Part shown: positions 1-10,740 of the stretch, piece after piece
Layout: every line of letters begins with the position of its first letter
Position numbering within the stretch: the stretch's first letter is position 1
DNA from: Aphelenchoides besseyi
Lineage: Eukaryota; Nematoda; Chromadorea; Rhabditida; Aphelenchoididae
Length of the DNA stretch: 64,000 bases
Reading direction: 5' to 3'
NCBI GenBank assembly: GCA_024699855.1
Contig: JAMPIQ010000002.1
Span: 5,332,001-5,396,000 of the forward strand
Notes under the pieces: model-generated
The model's input: only the letters and a program-made list of their open reading frames with translations
What the model was told of the DNA's origin: nothing
The model's database searches: none
Position numbers and translations under genes: made by a program

Positions 1-248
1 GACCGTCTTCAGATAGTACCTGTTGTCTAATTAGTTTTCTGATAAAGAGTCTATAGTTGAACGTTCGAAAGAACTTTTGCTCAAGAGCTCGAAAATGTTC
101 GCTCTCAAAACGCACGCACTTACAAAACCAGTTCGCCGGCGATGTCTTCGATTGATCAACGAATTCTTGGGTGAAAAAAGCAAACAACGAAAAATCAGAT
201 CATCCTACGATTTGACCCCGAAAATCACTTCTCCCGTATCTTCAAAAT

Positions 249-753
249 ATGCAGTTTCTTTGCTATTTTATTTCATTTGTTGTGTTCAATTGTGCTACGG
301 GTAATCACAGTTTAAGTCTTTTGTATTTGTCTTTTAAGGTCTGCGAGTGGAACGAAGTGATCAAAACAATTTCGGTATATGAATTCGACAACGATACTTG
401 AGATGGTGTATATTTAGTTGAAATATGTAATGCCACATGGAGTTCAGTTGACGCGTTGGTTAAATGCGACGGAGGCGAGAAATGTACTGATGGTTTCGAG
501 TGCATCAACAAATTTTGCTGTCCAACAAAAAGTAAAAACAAACCAATTGGTTTATTGAACATCGTTTTCAGAACACGTCTGCACGTCTCCTGTGGATTCC
601 GGTCATGAGGTAGCAGATTTTGAGCATAGTGGGAAATTTGCGTACTCTGCGGAACTGAAGAACTGCATCAAATTCTCGTGGTTTGGCCACGGCGGGAACT
701 TCAATCGCTTCGACAAGTACTTGTCGTGTACTCGTTTCTGCTCCGGTTTTTGA
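249..753 (+). CDS. Secreted cysteine-rich protein with degenerate Kunitz domain (tandem copy 1)
   Basis: Four exons (249-300, 339-374, 418-531, 572-753) join in phase across introns of 38-43 bp with GT/AG borders. The start at 249 gives a short hydrophobic signal peptide beginning MQFLCYFISFVVFNCATG, so the product is probably secreted. A small cysteine module follows (lustrin/WAP-like spacing, ending in NKFCCPT), then a Kunitz-type domain. That domain keeps the GGNFNRF core and four cysteines (HVC, LKNC, LSC, RFC). The second and fourth Kunitz cysteines are absent; the fourth position reads FGHGGN. In BPTI these two pair as C14-C38 next to the inhibitory loop, so protease inhibition in the classical way is doubtful. 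An AATAAA-like signal lies near 797. It lies just upstream of a related gene on the same strand. The family call is firm; the function is inferred. Confidence 0.8.
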
Positions 754-1027
754 TCACAAATTGTATTCGCCTTGAAATTATACGTGTACACTTTAAAATA
801 AACATCTTCCCATTGTTCCACCGTTGTAATCGCCGCTGTTGGGGAGGAAATATGAAGAACACGCTCTTCCATGCCGACTGAAGAAGCGCGAAGAAAACAA
901 AAAACTTCACGGAGTCTGCCCCCAATGTAAAAACTGTTTTTGCCTGTCGGCGGCTGGCGAACTTTTCCATTGACAATTTCCAAACAATCAACTTTATTTT
1001 CCCTCTGACAGTTGATTTTACTCGAAA

Positions 1028-1820
1028 ATGAGTTTTCTGACTCCAATGATTGGATTTCTGCTCATTGGATCAGTGTTGGCTCAAGGTAGCTGATAACAAG
1101 TTGAACAAACTAATCCATCACCTTGCAGATTGTTCTTCACCCAAAGACTCCGGAGCTGCGTGTAGTGAAAATGCGGGCAGTCGAATGTTCTATTATGATC
1201 CACGAATGGGCGTATGTCAGCCGTTCCAATACAACGGATGTGGTATCATTACACGTTAGTTACTTTTCTACTTTATCTTAAGGTGGAAACGAAAATCGCT
1301 ACTCATCTGCTGCGGAATGTCGAGAAACGTGCAAGAAATCAAGTGATACGCCGCGGCCTTCGAAAACTGGACACGATCAATGGGTTCACGGTAACTCAAA
1401 CAAGATTTATCTCTGTTGATCGGATGCATTGTAGCCGAGAAGTGCAATGCCACGCATTTGATTCCAAATGGAAATTACATCGACTGTCGAAAAGGACGAT
1501 CGAAATGTCCGGATAATCACAAATGCAAGAACGGTGTTTGTTGTCCGAAAAAAGGTCGATTGATAAGACAACTGAATATGAATTCCTTCTTTTTAGAGTA
1601 TGTCTGCTCTTTACGCGACGACACCGGGACTTTTGCTGACGGCATTGAGGATAAACCACGATTTGCGTGGAGTGACGAAATCAATTCCTGCTTGAGATTT
1701 TCTTACTACGGTAAACTATCATTGCCAGCTGTGTTAGCGCAAAGTATTTTAGGTGCCAAAGGAAACTACAACAACTTCCGATCATTTCAATCGTGTGTGA
1801 AATACTGTAAAAAGAACTGA
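1028..1820 (+). CDS. Secreted Kunitz-type protease-inhibitor-like protein (tandem copy 2)
   Basis: ATG at 1028 opens a signal peptide (MSFLTPMIGFLLIGSVLAQ). Exons join in phase across 40-50 bp introns starting near 1086, 1241, 1391, 1554 and 1711. The first domain is a full Kunitz domain with all six cysteines (DCSSP, AAC, GVC, NGCGGNENRY, AEC, ETC); serine occupies the P1 position after the second cysteine. A linker and a cysteine-rich module like that of the upstream gene follow (EKCNATHLIPNG ... NGVCCPKK). A second Kunitz-like domain then lacks cysteines 2 and 4, exactly as in the upstream gene. Kunitz domains usually inhibit serine proteases; only the first domain here keeps the canonical disulfide set. 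The two genes look like a tandem duplication in which the upstream copy lost, or never had, the canonical domain. Confidence 0.87.
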
Positions 1821-1956
1821 GCTTCAAGTTTACTTGAACGTGGTGCAGCTTTAAATTTGAGTCTTGCATTGAAGAGTCCCATTAATTCTCTAGAGAATTA
1901 CACTACCAAATGGTTATCTAATTTATTACCCGTATAAAATAAAAACATCGTTATGT

Positions 1957-2946
1957 TCATCTTTTCTTTCGTACAATATGACATTCAAAACGTCGTAGTT
2001 CAAGAATTGTCGCAATATGAGATGCATAGATTGTCAGAATAGTTATGTACTCGAGACATGCAAAGAACTCGTAGGCTTAAACAAACTATAAAGTTTGAAG
2101 ATGACGCTCACTCACCAATTCGAATACAAGATTGCCAATAAAGAACGAAGCATAGAAGAATGCCGGGCACCTAAATGGCTGCTGTTATTCATTGAAGATA
2201 TGTGCTTACCAAAAGAGCAATTGTTGTAATTAGACCAATTCGAACCTGAAGTCCAAATCGTACTAAGGAATCTGCTGAGTGAGCTTTCGAAAATCGACAA
2301 CAAAACGATCCCAAAATTTTGTTCGCTCCACAAGCAATTAGGAATCCGATGAAGAAAACACAATGCAATGGACCATTCTCTCGTTCTCCAACAAACGTCA
2401 ACGCAAATGTGAAACCAAGTTCAACTAAACCAGCAATAAATGCTAAAACAGCAGCAATTTTGATCACAAATGTAAATCGAGTTGAATGTTTAGCTATTTG
2501 ACTGTTGATTAGATCTAAAAAATAATGTCTATGGTCGCACGTTTCATCGACGTACAAGATTGAGCCATGAAAATCGGACGAATTCCGCCGTGTAGTGCCA
2601 TTCCGAGGTGCCAAAGGATCCGCTCCTTCGGTAAGTTTATAATTCGCGAAATCGAAGGTAATAAAACACGTCCACACGTCCAATCATAGTTCAGAAGCTC
2701 GGCGTAATCCCAACCGAAACCCAAAACAAAAGCAGACAAAAGTGCCGTGATAGATGGAATCATGGTGAATAGAAAGAGATGACTGAATGATAGACGAGTT
2801 AACGATACTATAGTAGAAGATTGTATTAGCGGTTTTATTGATTCATCACCACCATCAGTCTCCGAATCAGCAGTTGTTGTTGTCGGAGTATCCGATGAAT
2901 CGGAACTCGCAATTATTGTAATCGATTGTCCAATAAACGGCGGCAT
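1957..2946 (-). CDS. PGAP2: PGAP2/FRAG1-like GPI-anchor remodelling membrane protein
   Basis: Minus-strand gene starting at the ATG complementary to 2944-2946. Exons join in phase across introns of about 40 bp (near 2514-2555, 2177-2214 and 2063-2100) and stop at 1957. The N-terminus is Ser/Thr/Asp-rich. Several membrane segments follow, with PGAP2-family landmarks: a cysteine then LLPSISRIINLPKERILWHL, the LHGGIRP segment matching the family LHsaPR motif, and near the C-terminus YEFFACLEYITILTIYASH, which matches the FALfEYlvVl..N..FH block. PGAP2 works in the Golgi/ER in fatty-acid remodelling of GPI-anchored proteins. No frame break is seen. Confidence 0.82.
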
Positions 2947-5917
2947 TTTAGTGAGCGTAAGGCCAATAAGAAGTAATCGACTGAAAGAAGTGTGTCATTT
3001 TCGAGAAACCGAATTTGGTTCATCAGCTTTGTATTTCCGAAGCGTAATCGGGGTCGAAACGATTATGAAGAAGCGAGACGTCAATTATGTTGACAGATCG
3101 CACATTTAACAAAACGATTGTACACGCTTGTGGATGTTATGAACAAGATTAAAATGAAACATAAAACTTACACTTTCTGCTTATGATCGTCAGTTCAATT
3201 AAAGTCAATCGAACTCCTCGCGAGTTCGTGACCTTGAGTTCCGTTCCACACTCGTCGATTTATCAAATTCGTTGCGTAATGACACTCATATCGTGAAACT
3301 GAAACCGCAATCAATCGTATTGATTGAACGCAAATTGACAGCGGACATACGTTTTTATGTAAACAATAAATAGAACAGTTCACTAATGTTGTTACGAACA
3401 CTTATGTTTGGGTGTTTAAATTCTGTCAATTTGGTTGGCTTTACGACTCCAAAATCCAACTGAAGATGTTTATTTTGGGATTCGAGAAGTGGCCTCGTAC
3501 GACATACTCGATGATAAGTGCCAATTCAGTAGTGCAGAGATCCCCGGCGTTTGAGTAGAAGTTACCCATTGGACGAGTGTTTGCTGTCTTCAAAAAAATT
3601 TGGGTTGTTATTTTTCATTGCTTCTCTTTGTTCTTTCGGATAAAAAAGAGTCGAGGGAAACAGGAAATCCGCGTGGCCGTTCGCTTTTGGCGTTTGAAGT
3701 CCGAGGTCTGTTGCTTATTGAGCCAATTGACATCTGGGATTGATTGAACGAACATCATCATGAAGAGTCTATATCGTCGTTTAAACATCAATTCCGAGTT
3801 GTCGTCGCGTTTTAAATTTTCGTGTTTTTACGCGTTGCGCAGCGACGATGTTCGGTCCTGTGGTTTCAATTTCCACTCTTCGCGCCTTCTGACTTGGGAA
3901 ACGTGGCAACGCGCGAATTTCTGATTCTAACCGCCGAATGGCGACTATAAAAATAGATCTTCTTTAGTCGACTATACGACTAGAATACGAAAACAACATA
4001 CGAGAACACAAAAGAGTTCCCACGATTTGAGTCGATTTTCGTTTTATGGCTCGATCGTCGACTATTAGGCCGATTGGCTATGCAATTCGTTCTCACAGAG
4101 TCTTTTTTGTTGGAGTTACGTGAACTCACTTATCGATTCATTTGGGATTTGGCGCGTGCGGATTCCATTCATTCCCTTAGGCATAATTACGTTCAACTGC
4201 GTTTTCTTCGACTGTTCAACTCACTGGTTTGGTCAGTCTTGAGAGAGGACTTCAACGGAATTTGGCCATCGAGTGGTTTGGCCCAAAGTTGCGCACTTGA
4301 CGTGTCTTATCTCGTAGTATGTGTCCTTGGACATTTCTGGAGGTTTCTTCTGATTTCAGCAGAATTTGTCGACAGTTGTTTCCGCATTCCATGCATTTGT
4401 TGTACTTAGCAAGTCAATTTATTTTCCGAAATGTCCGCTCTTTCATAGTTCTTTAGCGTTCTGTTTACCATGTATCAAGCGGGCGTTTTACGTCCATTTC
4501 AATTACTTCGCTTCTTTTTGCTATTTTTTGTGGTTGTTAGTTTAGTGCAGTCGGAGCTCGTTTGTTTACTTCTGCTGACTCATCGTCTAACTACGTCAGT
4601 TCGAGTTGAGTTTGCGTGTATTTTGACACGGACATCTAAGGCCGACTTCTGTGGGATGATCGCGGGTTATGACGAGCTCGCGTATGCTACATTCGGCTGC
4701 TTATGATTCTCACAATTGGTTTCACCTCTGAATGCCAATTTGTGTTCGCATTGACGCGCTCGATTAGACGTTGCTTCCAAAGAATCTAATGAAATCAAAC
4801 TCCTTTGACGGCCGCGCAATTCGTTTTGTGCGAAGCAGCAAAAAACACGATTGCTGTTTGGAGCGTGATTGTTTCCATGGGTTTAATGCGCCTGGAAAAG
4901 CGTTAAACCAATTGCGTCGTCCTCTTCGTTAAACCGTTTGATCAAGTGGAGTGAGAAATAGCGGAAGTCGAGGGTCCAGTTGATTTCTTTCATCGCACTT
5001 CCCACCGAGCTTGGCATTCAGATGAAACGATTGTTGTTCGACGTATCGTATGTTTCGTTCGAGTTTGATTTCAACGATGATTCAATCGTATTGTTCATCA
5101 TTTGTCTCGTCTTTCATTTTGTTTTGAGAGTTTTGTTCGGTGACTAATCGAATCAAAAGATGAAGAAAACGGTAGGATGTCATCGAAATGCCAACCTTTT
5201 CCGTCGGCATTTTTACTGTTAACTGCGAACTTTTTCCTGTGAATTACGGCCACTGGTGTTTTTTGTTTGTCCGCGTTTTTTCTTTTCACTTTCAATCTTT
5301 GCGCGTTTTTCGGGATTGAGCACATACACAAAAAGCGCGACTGTTGGGAGATCAGACGAGGCCGTTTGAAGGCTGATCCTCCTCGATACCGCCGCTTCAA
5401 TCCACTTCTTCGTTCGCAGATCCGCAACAATATCCCAATCCACAGGCTCAAAAACGTTTGAGTTGTTTTGGCCGCACAATCTTCGGCTCTTTGATCGTAT
5501 GTTTTCCGACTTCCACACACTCGTTTTGGTCCACTATTTCCAATTGCATCGAAATTTGAATGGACTGCGCAGCTGCCTGCAGATTGCACTTCCGAGATGA
5601 TTTCCGTTCGCGCGACTTTCATTTGAATTGCCGTTAATTTGTTCTTTCGTTTGCGCGGCCTCAACAGATGCCATGGCATGTCGTGTAAAAGTGTTTGACT
5701 GATCTCATGACATTCAACGTATCTCAGTAGTCTTCTTGATTTCCAGGACTCGCCCTCTACTCATCGACCGTCTTTGTTGTGGAGCTGCGGGCTCGCAGTG
5801 CCTGCAGGTTTTCCTTTCTCGTATTCAGCGCAATGTTGCAGCGCTTCTGATTTCTGTCTCATCGTCTAATCCAACAGTTCAAAACGGCATCCGCTGAAGC
5901 GGCCAACGCCGCACGAG
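2947..5917. other. Long interval with no supported gene; one TATA-like element
   Basis: Several open frames of 60-190 codons occur on both strands, for example 4080-4409 (+), 4470-4706 (+) and 5098-5679 (-). None joins to neighbouring exons with in-phase splice sites, and none resembles a family I know. The plus strand around 4000-4700 is T-rich and its frames read as hydrophobic/Phe-rich, typical of non-coding translation. The stretch may hold long 5' regions of the secreted-protein gene at 5918 or an unannotated non-coding transcript. Confidence 0.4.
3945..3956 (+). promoter_or_regulatory. TATA-box-like element
   Basis: The sequence CTATAAAAATAG lies in a GC-mixed context and is followed within about 30-60 bases by an A-rich stretch that could start a transcript. 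No confident coding exon follows until 5918, so its target is unknown. Confidence 0.3.
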
Positions 5918-6467
5918 ATGCGTCAAGAAATACTATTGACGCCCTTATGTGCATTATTGCTTCTTTTGTTGCCCGGCTTCGTTGAAAATCGTCGTCATTA
6001 TCGACGTTATAAACCGCACAACTATCAACTTACTCTTTCCATTAGGTAACCACCAATGAAGTGTATTTTTATTCGATTTATTTTCAGGAATCACAACGTA
6101 ACAGATGCGCGATTCTTTCGATTGATTGGCGTCGATAACACTGCAGATTTTTTTGTTGCACCGGGGAAAACGTTTACAAAAACCTACGATGTACGTTTTA
6201 GCTTTTGATTATGTTACCGTTTTATTTCAGGTTACTCGTAAAGGCTACTGGACTCTTTTCGTCGAGTTTCCAAACGACCGTTACGCCAAATCACCGCGTA
6301 AATTGATATCTCGCGATTCCTTTGGCCACTTCATTTTGGAGGTTTGTTGTTGTTGTTTGGAAAACTATCACTTCGTTCAGGTCTATTACTACCCGGGATC
6401 AGTTGGCTTTAGTGAATGGCATAAAATGAGGAGACGAAGATTTCGTCATTATCGAGTAATCGACTAA
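5918..6467 (+). CDS. Small secreted protein, family not recognised
   Basis: Four exons (5918-6045, 6088-6190, 6231-6341, 6381-6467) join in phase across introns of 39-42 bp with good TTTTCAG or TTCAG acceptors. The start at 5918 gives a hydrophobic leader (MRQEILLTPLCALLLLLLPG) typical of a signal peptide. The mature part of about 115 residues is basic and rich in aromatic residues, with segments DNTADFFVAPGKTFTKTYD, RKGYWTLFVEFPNDRY and FGHFILEVYYYPG, and a very basic tail (MRRRRFRHYRVID). It has no cysteine outside the leader. The alternating hydrophobic pattern suggests a beta-rich fold; transthyretin-like nematode proteins were considered but their hallmark motifs are not evident. The exon structure is well supported; the function is unknown. 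Confidence 0.7.
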
Positions 6468-7130
6468 CTCTCACTTCTTCTGCTGGCCGGCCTTTTCGAA
6501 TTTCTTTCATTTTGTAACAAAACTGCCCACAGATTTTAGTTTCATTGCCTAGAAACCTCCCATTGCTCCCGACTTGTTTTCTTCACTTTCAGTGTTTACT
6601 GCCGTTCATCGACCTAGTTTCGTACATGAATTAAAAGCTATTTAACGTTTGTACATAAACAAAATTGAATATTGGAAAGTGAACACGCACAATAAAAATT
6701 CGACATTTTGATCGGAACTGTTGATTAAGGGCTTTCGAATTAGTTCGGTGCGTTTGTGTGAGCAACATGTTTTCACGTAAATTCAAGTCAACTTTACGGT
6801 ATTGAGTTAGTTCTTATCTATTAGTATTTCGAAAGGAACAATCAACTTCCAATAGTTCAACTAACAACTAAACTGATTTCAGAGGGGTGATTAGACGCTC
6901 ATTCAATGATCGCTGCTATTTTTTGGCTAAATAACCTTAAGTTGCATATTCCGTATTAAAGTTTATGTAGTCTGTTCACATCTTCAGTTTTTTGTTTGTT
7001 ATGAAGACAAGAAATCGAGTGAAAGAACAGTTGGAAGCCCGATGCTTCTTTTCTGATTGATAAGGTCGTTGTCCATGAACCCACCATTTTGGCGCTAACT
7101 CCGAAGAGACGAAGAACATTCGGATGAACG
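6468..7130. other. Intergenic, nothing recognised
   Basis: AT-rich sequence between a plus-strand and a minus-strand gene, so it should hold both 3' ends. AATAAA-like signals are present (for example near 6692). No ORF, RNA gene or repeat was recognised. Confidence 0.4.
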
Positions 7131-7281
7131 TAGTCTTTCTGAAACCTCTTTCATGACCTCATCGATGGCCCTCGATCTTGATGCGCCTTTCGGAATTCTG
7201 ATTGCCACATGAACATATTGACCGTCCGGTTGTTTCAACATTCCATTTTACATTTCGCTGAAGAGCAGTTCAATCACCTGG

Positions 7282-7877
7282 TTACTTGAATTCCAACTCG
7301 CCCAAAAGCACCTTCACCGATCTTTTCTTCTTGAACGATGTTCCATCGTCGCAGCTCCCAAGATTAAGGTTCACTGCTCGGCCCAAAAGAACTCCATTCT
7401 TGTTCACTGATACCATCTGATGACGATGGAAATGAATTAGCTCGAGAATCGTGTTCTTGTAGACGTTGCAATCGAATGTAACTCCTCGGTTCTCAGCGGA
7501 CAGGATCTCGTTGTCTTTGATTTGTTCATTCCAATAAATGCTGACGACCATCTAAATCTCAAGATTACAGACGTCATTCTTCGTGTCAATCTACTCGTTG
7601 TTTATCCGAATTCTCGTATGTACTGCGAACCAAATAGGCGCCATTCTGCTTGAAAAGCAACGTCGTCCATTGGAACCAATCCGTGTTACTCATCGTCTTG
7701 CATCATACCTAAAACTTTTATTCATGTCAATTAAGTCGAACTCACGACAATCGGACTGTTTTCTTCGCCTTCAGATTCTTCATGTTCCTCGTTTTGTCCT
7801 TCAGCTTCGACACCAAGCGTCGGAGTTCCATTGCCGTTTTGCTGCTGAGGCGACGGCGTGTTGTCCTCGTCAGCCAT
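7282..7877 (-). CDS. Gene B1: acidic N-terminus plus possible FGF-like beta-trefoil (3' end uncertain)
   Basis: Minus-strand gene starting at 7877 (MADEDNTPSPQQQNGNGT). The first exon encodes an acidic Gln/Glu-rich stretch. An intron of about 51 bp leads to an exon with DWFQWTTLLFKQNGAYLVR. A second intron of about 45 bp (GTAGAT...TTTAG, about 7552-7596) leads in phase to an exon starting MVVSIYWNEQIK. The exon reads on to SVNKNGVLLGRA and CDDGTSFKKKR. The order LLFKQNGAYL ... LELIHFHRHQMVSVNKNG.LLG resembles the FGF/beta-trefoil pattern (LYc.nGgyL ... YLaMn.dG.LyG); this is inference from pattern alone, and no secretion signal is seen. The exon can run to a stop at 7282 or splice onward near 7300; the last exon is unresolved, and one alternative frame to about 7090 reads basic. 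The first two exons lie inside the inverted duplication; the third lies just outside it. Confidence 0.5.
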
Positions 7878-10740
7878 CAAAACGTCGACTCTCCAATCCG
7901 ACCGACTGAAGACCGAATGATCAACTTTTCAGTATCCTTTCGACTTCCTTAAAATGCACATTTCAATTGAGATGTTTCCTGCGGCGAGCATCTTCTGCTC
8001 TCATAACCACCTTGTTGACAAGTGGATCTTCGTCGATTTGACCAAGAGATTCTCAAATGACCGTCGACCGACAGTTTAAGGACATATCCGATCATAGAAC
8101 CTTATGCTCCTCTCAACTTCAGTCCTATCTTACAACCAACAATCAATCCAACTTTCTCCTACACTTTTATTTCGCACAACAATCAACAACAGACAAAAAA
8201 AAGAAGATTGATGGCCGGTTCAGTGGGCGTTGGGGTTGATCCTCGGCTCGTTCATGTCGATTCCGAGTAAACGCGCAGAAAGCCACGCGAAGAACTTCAA
8301 GTTGTCGATTTGTTCGGACTTGAGGCGAATTCGATCGACATCCTTCGCCGTTTTCTCACCGAAGACTGTTTTGTTCTGAAACAAAGTGATGACTGGTGCT
8401 GCGAAGAATGAACTCACCATGGTCTGGAGTCGCTTCTCCATCTCCTTTATGATTCGCCGTAGTTCAATGAGCTGCTCTTTGTTGATTCCCTCGTTGCACG
8501 CGGCGAAGATCTGTTGTGGCTGAAAAAGCATGCCAAACTCCTCTCCAGTTTGGAAGGAGTATGGAAGGCGATACTGAAAAATGTTCGATCAGACATGAAT
8601 GCTATAACTCACCTTCTTCGCGCCCGTCTTGGCCGCTGACACTTGGTCAGCGACCATTTCCACTTGTGCCAGTTCCTCCATGTCTTTGTCGATTGTCGCC
8701 CGCAAAAACCGAGCCCTGAAATTAGGACGATTAGTAAACATTAAAAGCAAATGGACTTACCTCCGGGAAGGTGTTGCGGTATCGGATCAAACGTTCTTTC
8801 GCTTCCTTGATCAGCGGGCGAACAACTTCGACTGGCATGTCGAAGTACAAGTCGAATCGTTGCCACCAAATCGGCAAAGAGAGCAGATGAGTGATGACCT
8901 TGAACTTCGGCTCAGCCATCAGAGGGTACTCGAACTCGACGGCGGCTTCCCTGGAGCGAAGCTCTTCTACGGCGGTGCGAACTGATTCTTCTTGAGTGCG
9001 GTCCATGAGTGGACTCCATGCCTTGCCCGTGTTTATGAGCTGCTTGTCGGTGAGTGATTTGAGTGGAGCCGTGGCCTCGACGGAGTACTTTTTGGACTTC
9101 GGTTTGCCTCGGTTTTCAAGGAAGGACTCGTGCAACTTGGGTTTCTCTGGCAATTCGTATCCCAAGAACTCGGCCCGCGACTTTGCCTCTTTGATGCGAC
9201 CTTCGTAGGTTGTCGACTTATTCTCTCCCGGCGCAGCAGCTGCCAACTGAAACAGGAACAAGAGAATTAGTCCGAGGTCTTTGTGATTGGCCTGCATCTT
9301 TTTGCATCGACACTTACCTTCTTGTTCTTGCGTCGCACCACGCAGCAGCAGACCACACCAACGATAGCTGCGACAATCACCCCTAGTCCAACCCTAGAAA
9401 AAGGAAGTCATGAAGACAATTGAGGGACTTACAAGACAGCCACGATGATAATCACCACAAGGTAAACCGGCATCTTGTCCTTGGACGGATCGTATTCCTT
9501 GGCATCAAACTGAAATGAAGTCCTTTAGACGAGAGTCATCTGAATGAACTTACGAATCTGAAGGTCAACGCCGTAAGATTCGACTTGCCCAAGTACTCGA
9601 CCGAGGTCTTGTACCCGATCCAAGTCTTTTCAAAATTCGGTGCTCCTTTGGCCACTTGTACGAAGTCCGGTTTGCTAGAGCTTTTTAACATGAACCCATC
9701 GCCATCAACTTTGCCTTGGATTGGGTAATAATAAATGTTACCACCTGAAATTAAAATTGATAGCTTCAAAGATTTGTATTCTTACCAGTTACGAAGTATT
9801 TTGATCCACCTTCATCAACACTCGCAGTTCCAGTCATTGAAAGCCCGCCAACGGTCAATCTAATCCTGAAACATAGCTATCAAATCAATGAGATGAACCA
9901 AAAAACATACCCTTGACCAATCACACCGATTTTGGATCCGTAATCCATATTGAACTGGATGTCCTCATGATCACCAAGATTCATAACCATCGTTCCGTTG
10001 GTACATGCGCCGTTCAAATAAAAGCCGTCTCCTAATTGATTGAAACAGTTGCCAGAGCCTACTGCCACCAGGTCACTGGACTTGAAAATCCAGATGCCGA
10101 AGACCACGAATTGAAGCCAACGGATCGCATTGAAGGGCTCGGGACCGGTGCCACGAGGACGAGCTGCGCGAACCGCTCGGCGTCGGCCGCCTCGACCTCC
10201 CGGTCCACTGCCGCCGAGACACGCACGACTTGAACGTTCCTTGAACATCGTCGCGTTTAGAGCACAATAATACAGAGAGCACAAGAACACAAAAAGCAGA
10301 AGTCACCACAATCGTTGAACGAAAGTTGAATGAAGACAACTCGAAAAACTGTCGGACATCAGTTTCAAAATTTGCATATTTACTCGGATTTGCATCAGAA
10401 TTCGCATCTTCGAATGCGAATCTCACGCGGACATCTTACGGTAAGAAGATTGCAAGGTGTAAGTTTCAGAAGCTGTAGAATTGACTAAGAACGATAGTTG
10501 TTGTTATCTGTCACCCCATGATATGATTTCTAGTCGAAAGCTCTCAGATTGCAATTGAAGCCTATGACTTCATTCTCGACCTATTGCCCTCTAATTTCAA
10601 TTTCAACTATCTATTCTTACAGCCTTAACTTTAGATCTGCTGCTTCCTATGTTTCATTGCTAAGAATCGTATGACTTTTTAGTTGAAATGATGGGTTGGT
10701 ATGTCGATTAAGTTGCATCTCTGCTAATTACAAGTCAACT
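7583..10740 (-). repeat. Large inverted duplication, arm 1
   Basis: About 3.16 kb whose reverse complement nearly matches 46639-49803. Matching by eye: the inner-intron sequence ending gattgacacg at 7583-7592 pairs with 49791-49800. At the other edge, the string ending caagtcaact at 10740 pairs with the start at 46639. The arm holds all of gene A1, the first two exons of gene B1 and about 490 bp upstream of A1. Most exons are essentially identical between arms; differences cluster in the A ectodomain. The spacer between arms is about 35.9 kb. Confidence 0.93.
8220..10248 (-). CDS. Gene A1: single-pass membrane protein of unrecognised family (intact copy)
   Basis: Nine exons join in phase across 40-55 bp introns from the ATG at 10248 to the stop at 8220-8222. 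The N-terminus is Gly/Arg-rich, followed by a hydrophobic segment (WLQFVVFGIWIF) that may act as a signal anchor or late signal peptide. The ectodomain (about 180 residues) has CFNQLGDGFYLNGACTNGT, NMDYGSKIGVIGQG, LTVGGLSMTG and GGNIYYYPIQGKVDGDGF. A strong transmembrane segment (VYLVVIIIVAVLVGLGVIVA) ends in CCCVVRRKNKK. The cytosolic tail of about 230 residues is charged and helical, including LRRIIKEMEKRL. I do not recognise the family. The coding region is visibly more GC-rich than its neighbours, with preferred codons such as CGT, GTC and AAG, suggesting high expression. A reverse-strand AATAAA lies near 8167, so gene B is probably a separate transcript. A frame-broken copy lies at 47130. 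Confidence 0.8.

Noticed and set aside
4080..4706. Two plus-strand open frames after a TATA-like element
   Set aside because: No in-phase splice between them, no signal or domain; composition (Phe, Leu, Val, Cys) is that of T-rich non-coding sequence.
5098..5679. 193-codon minus-strand open frame
   Set aside because: Very Arg/Lys-rich, overlaps other open frames, no splice partners, and no resemblance to a family; looks like chance reading of T-rich plus-strand DNA.
6046..6467. Transthyretin-like family assignment for the secreted protein
   Set aside because: The cysteine pattern and family motifs of nematode TTR-like proteins are absent; left as unknown.
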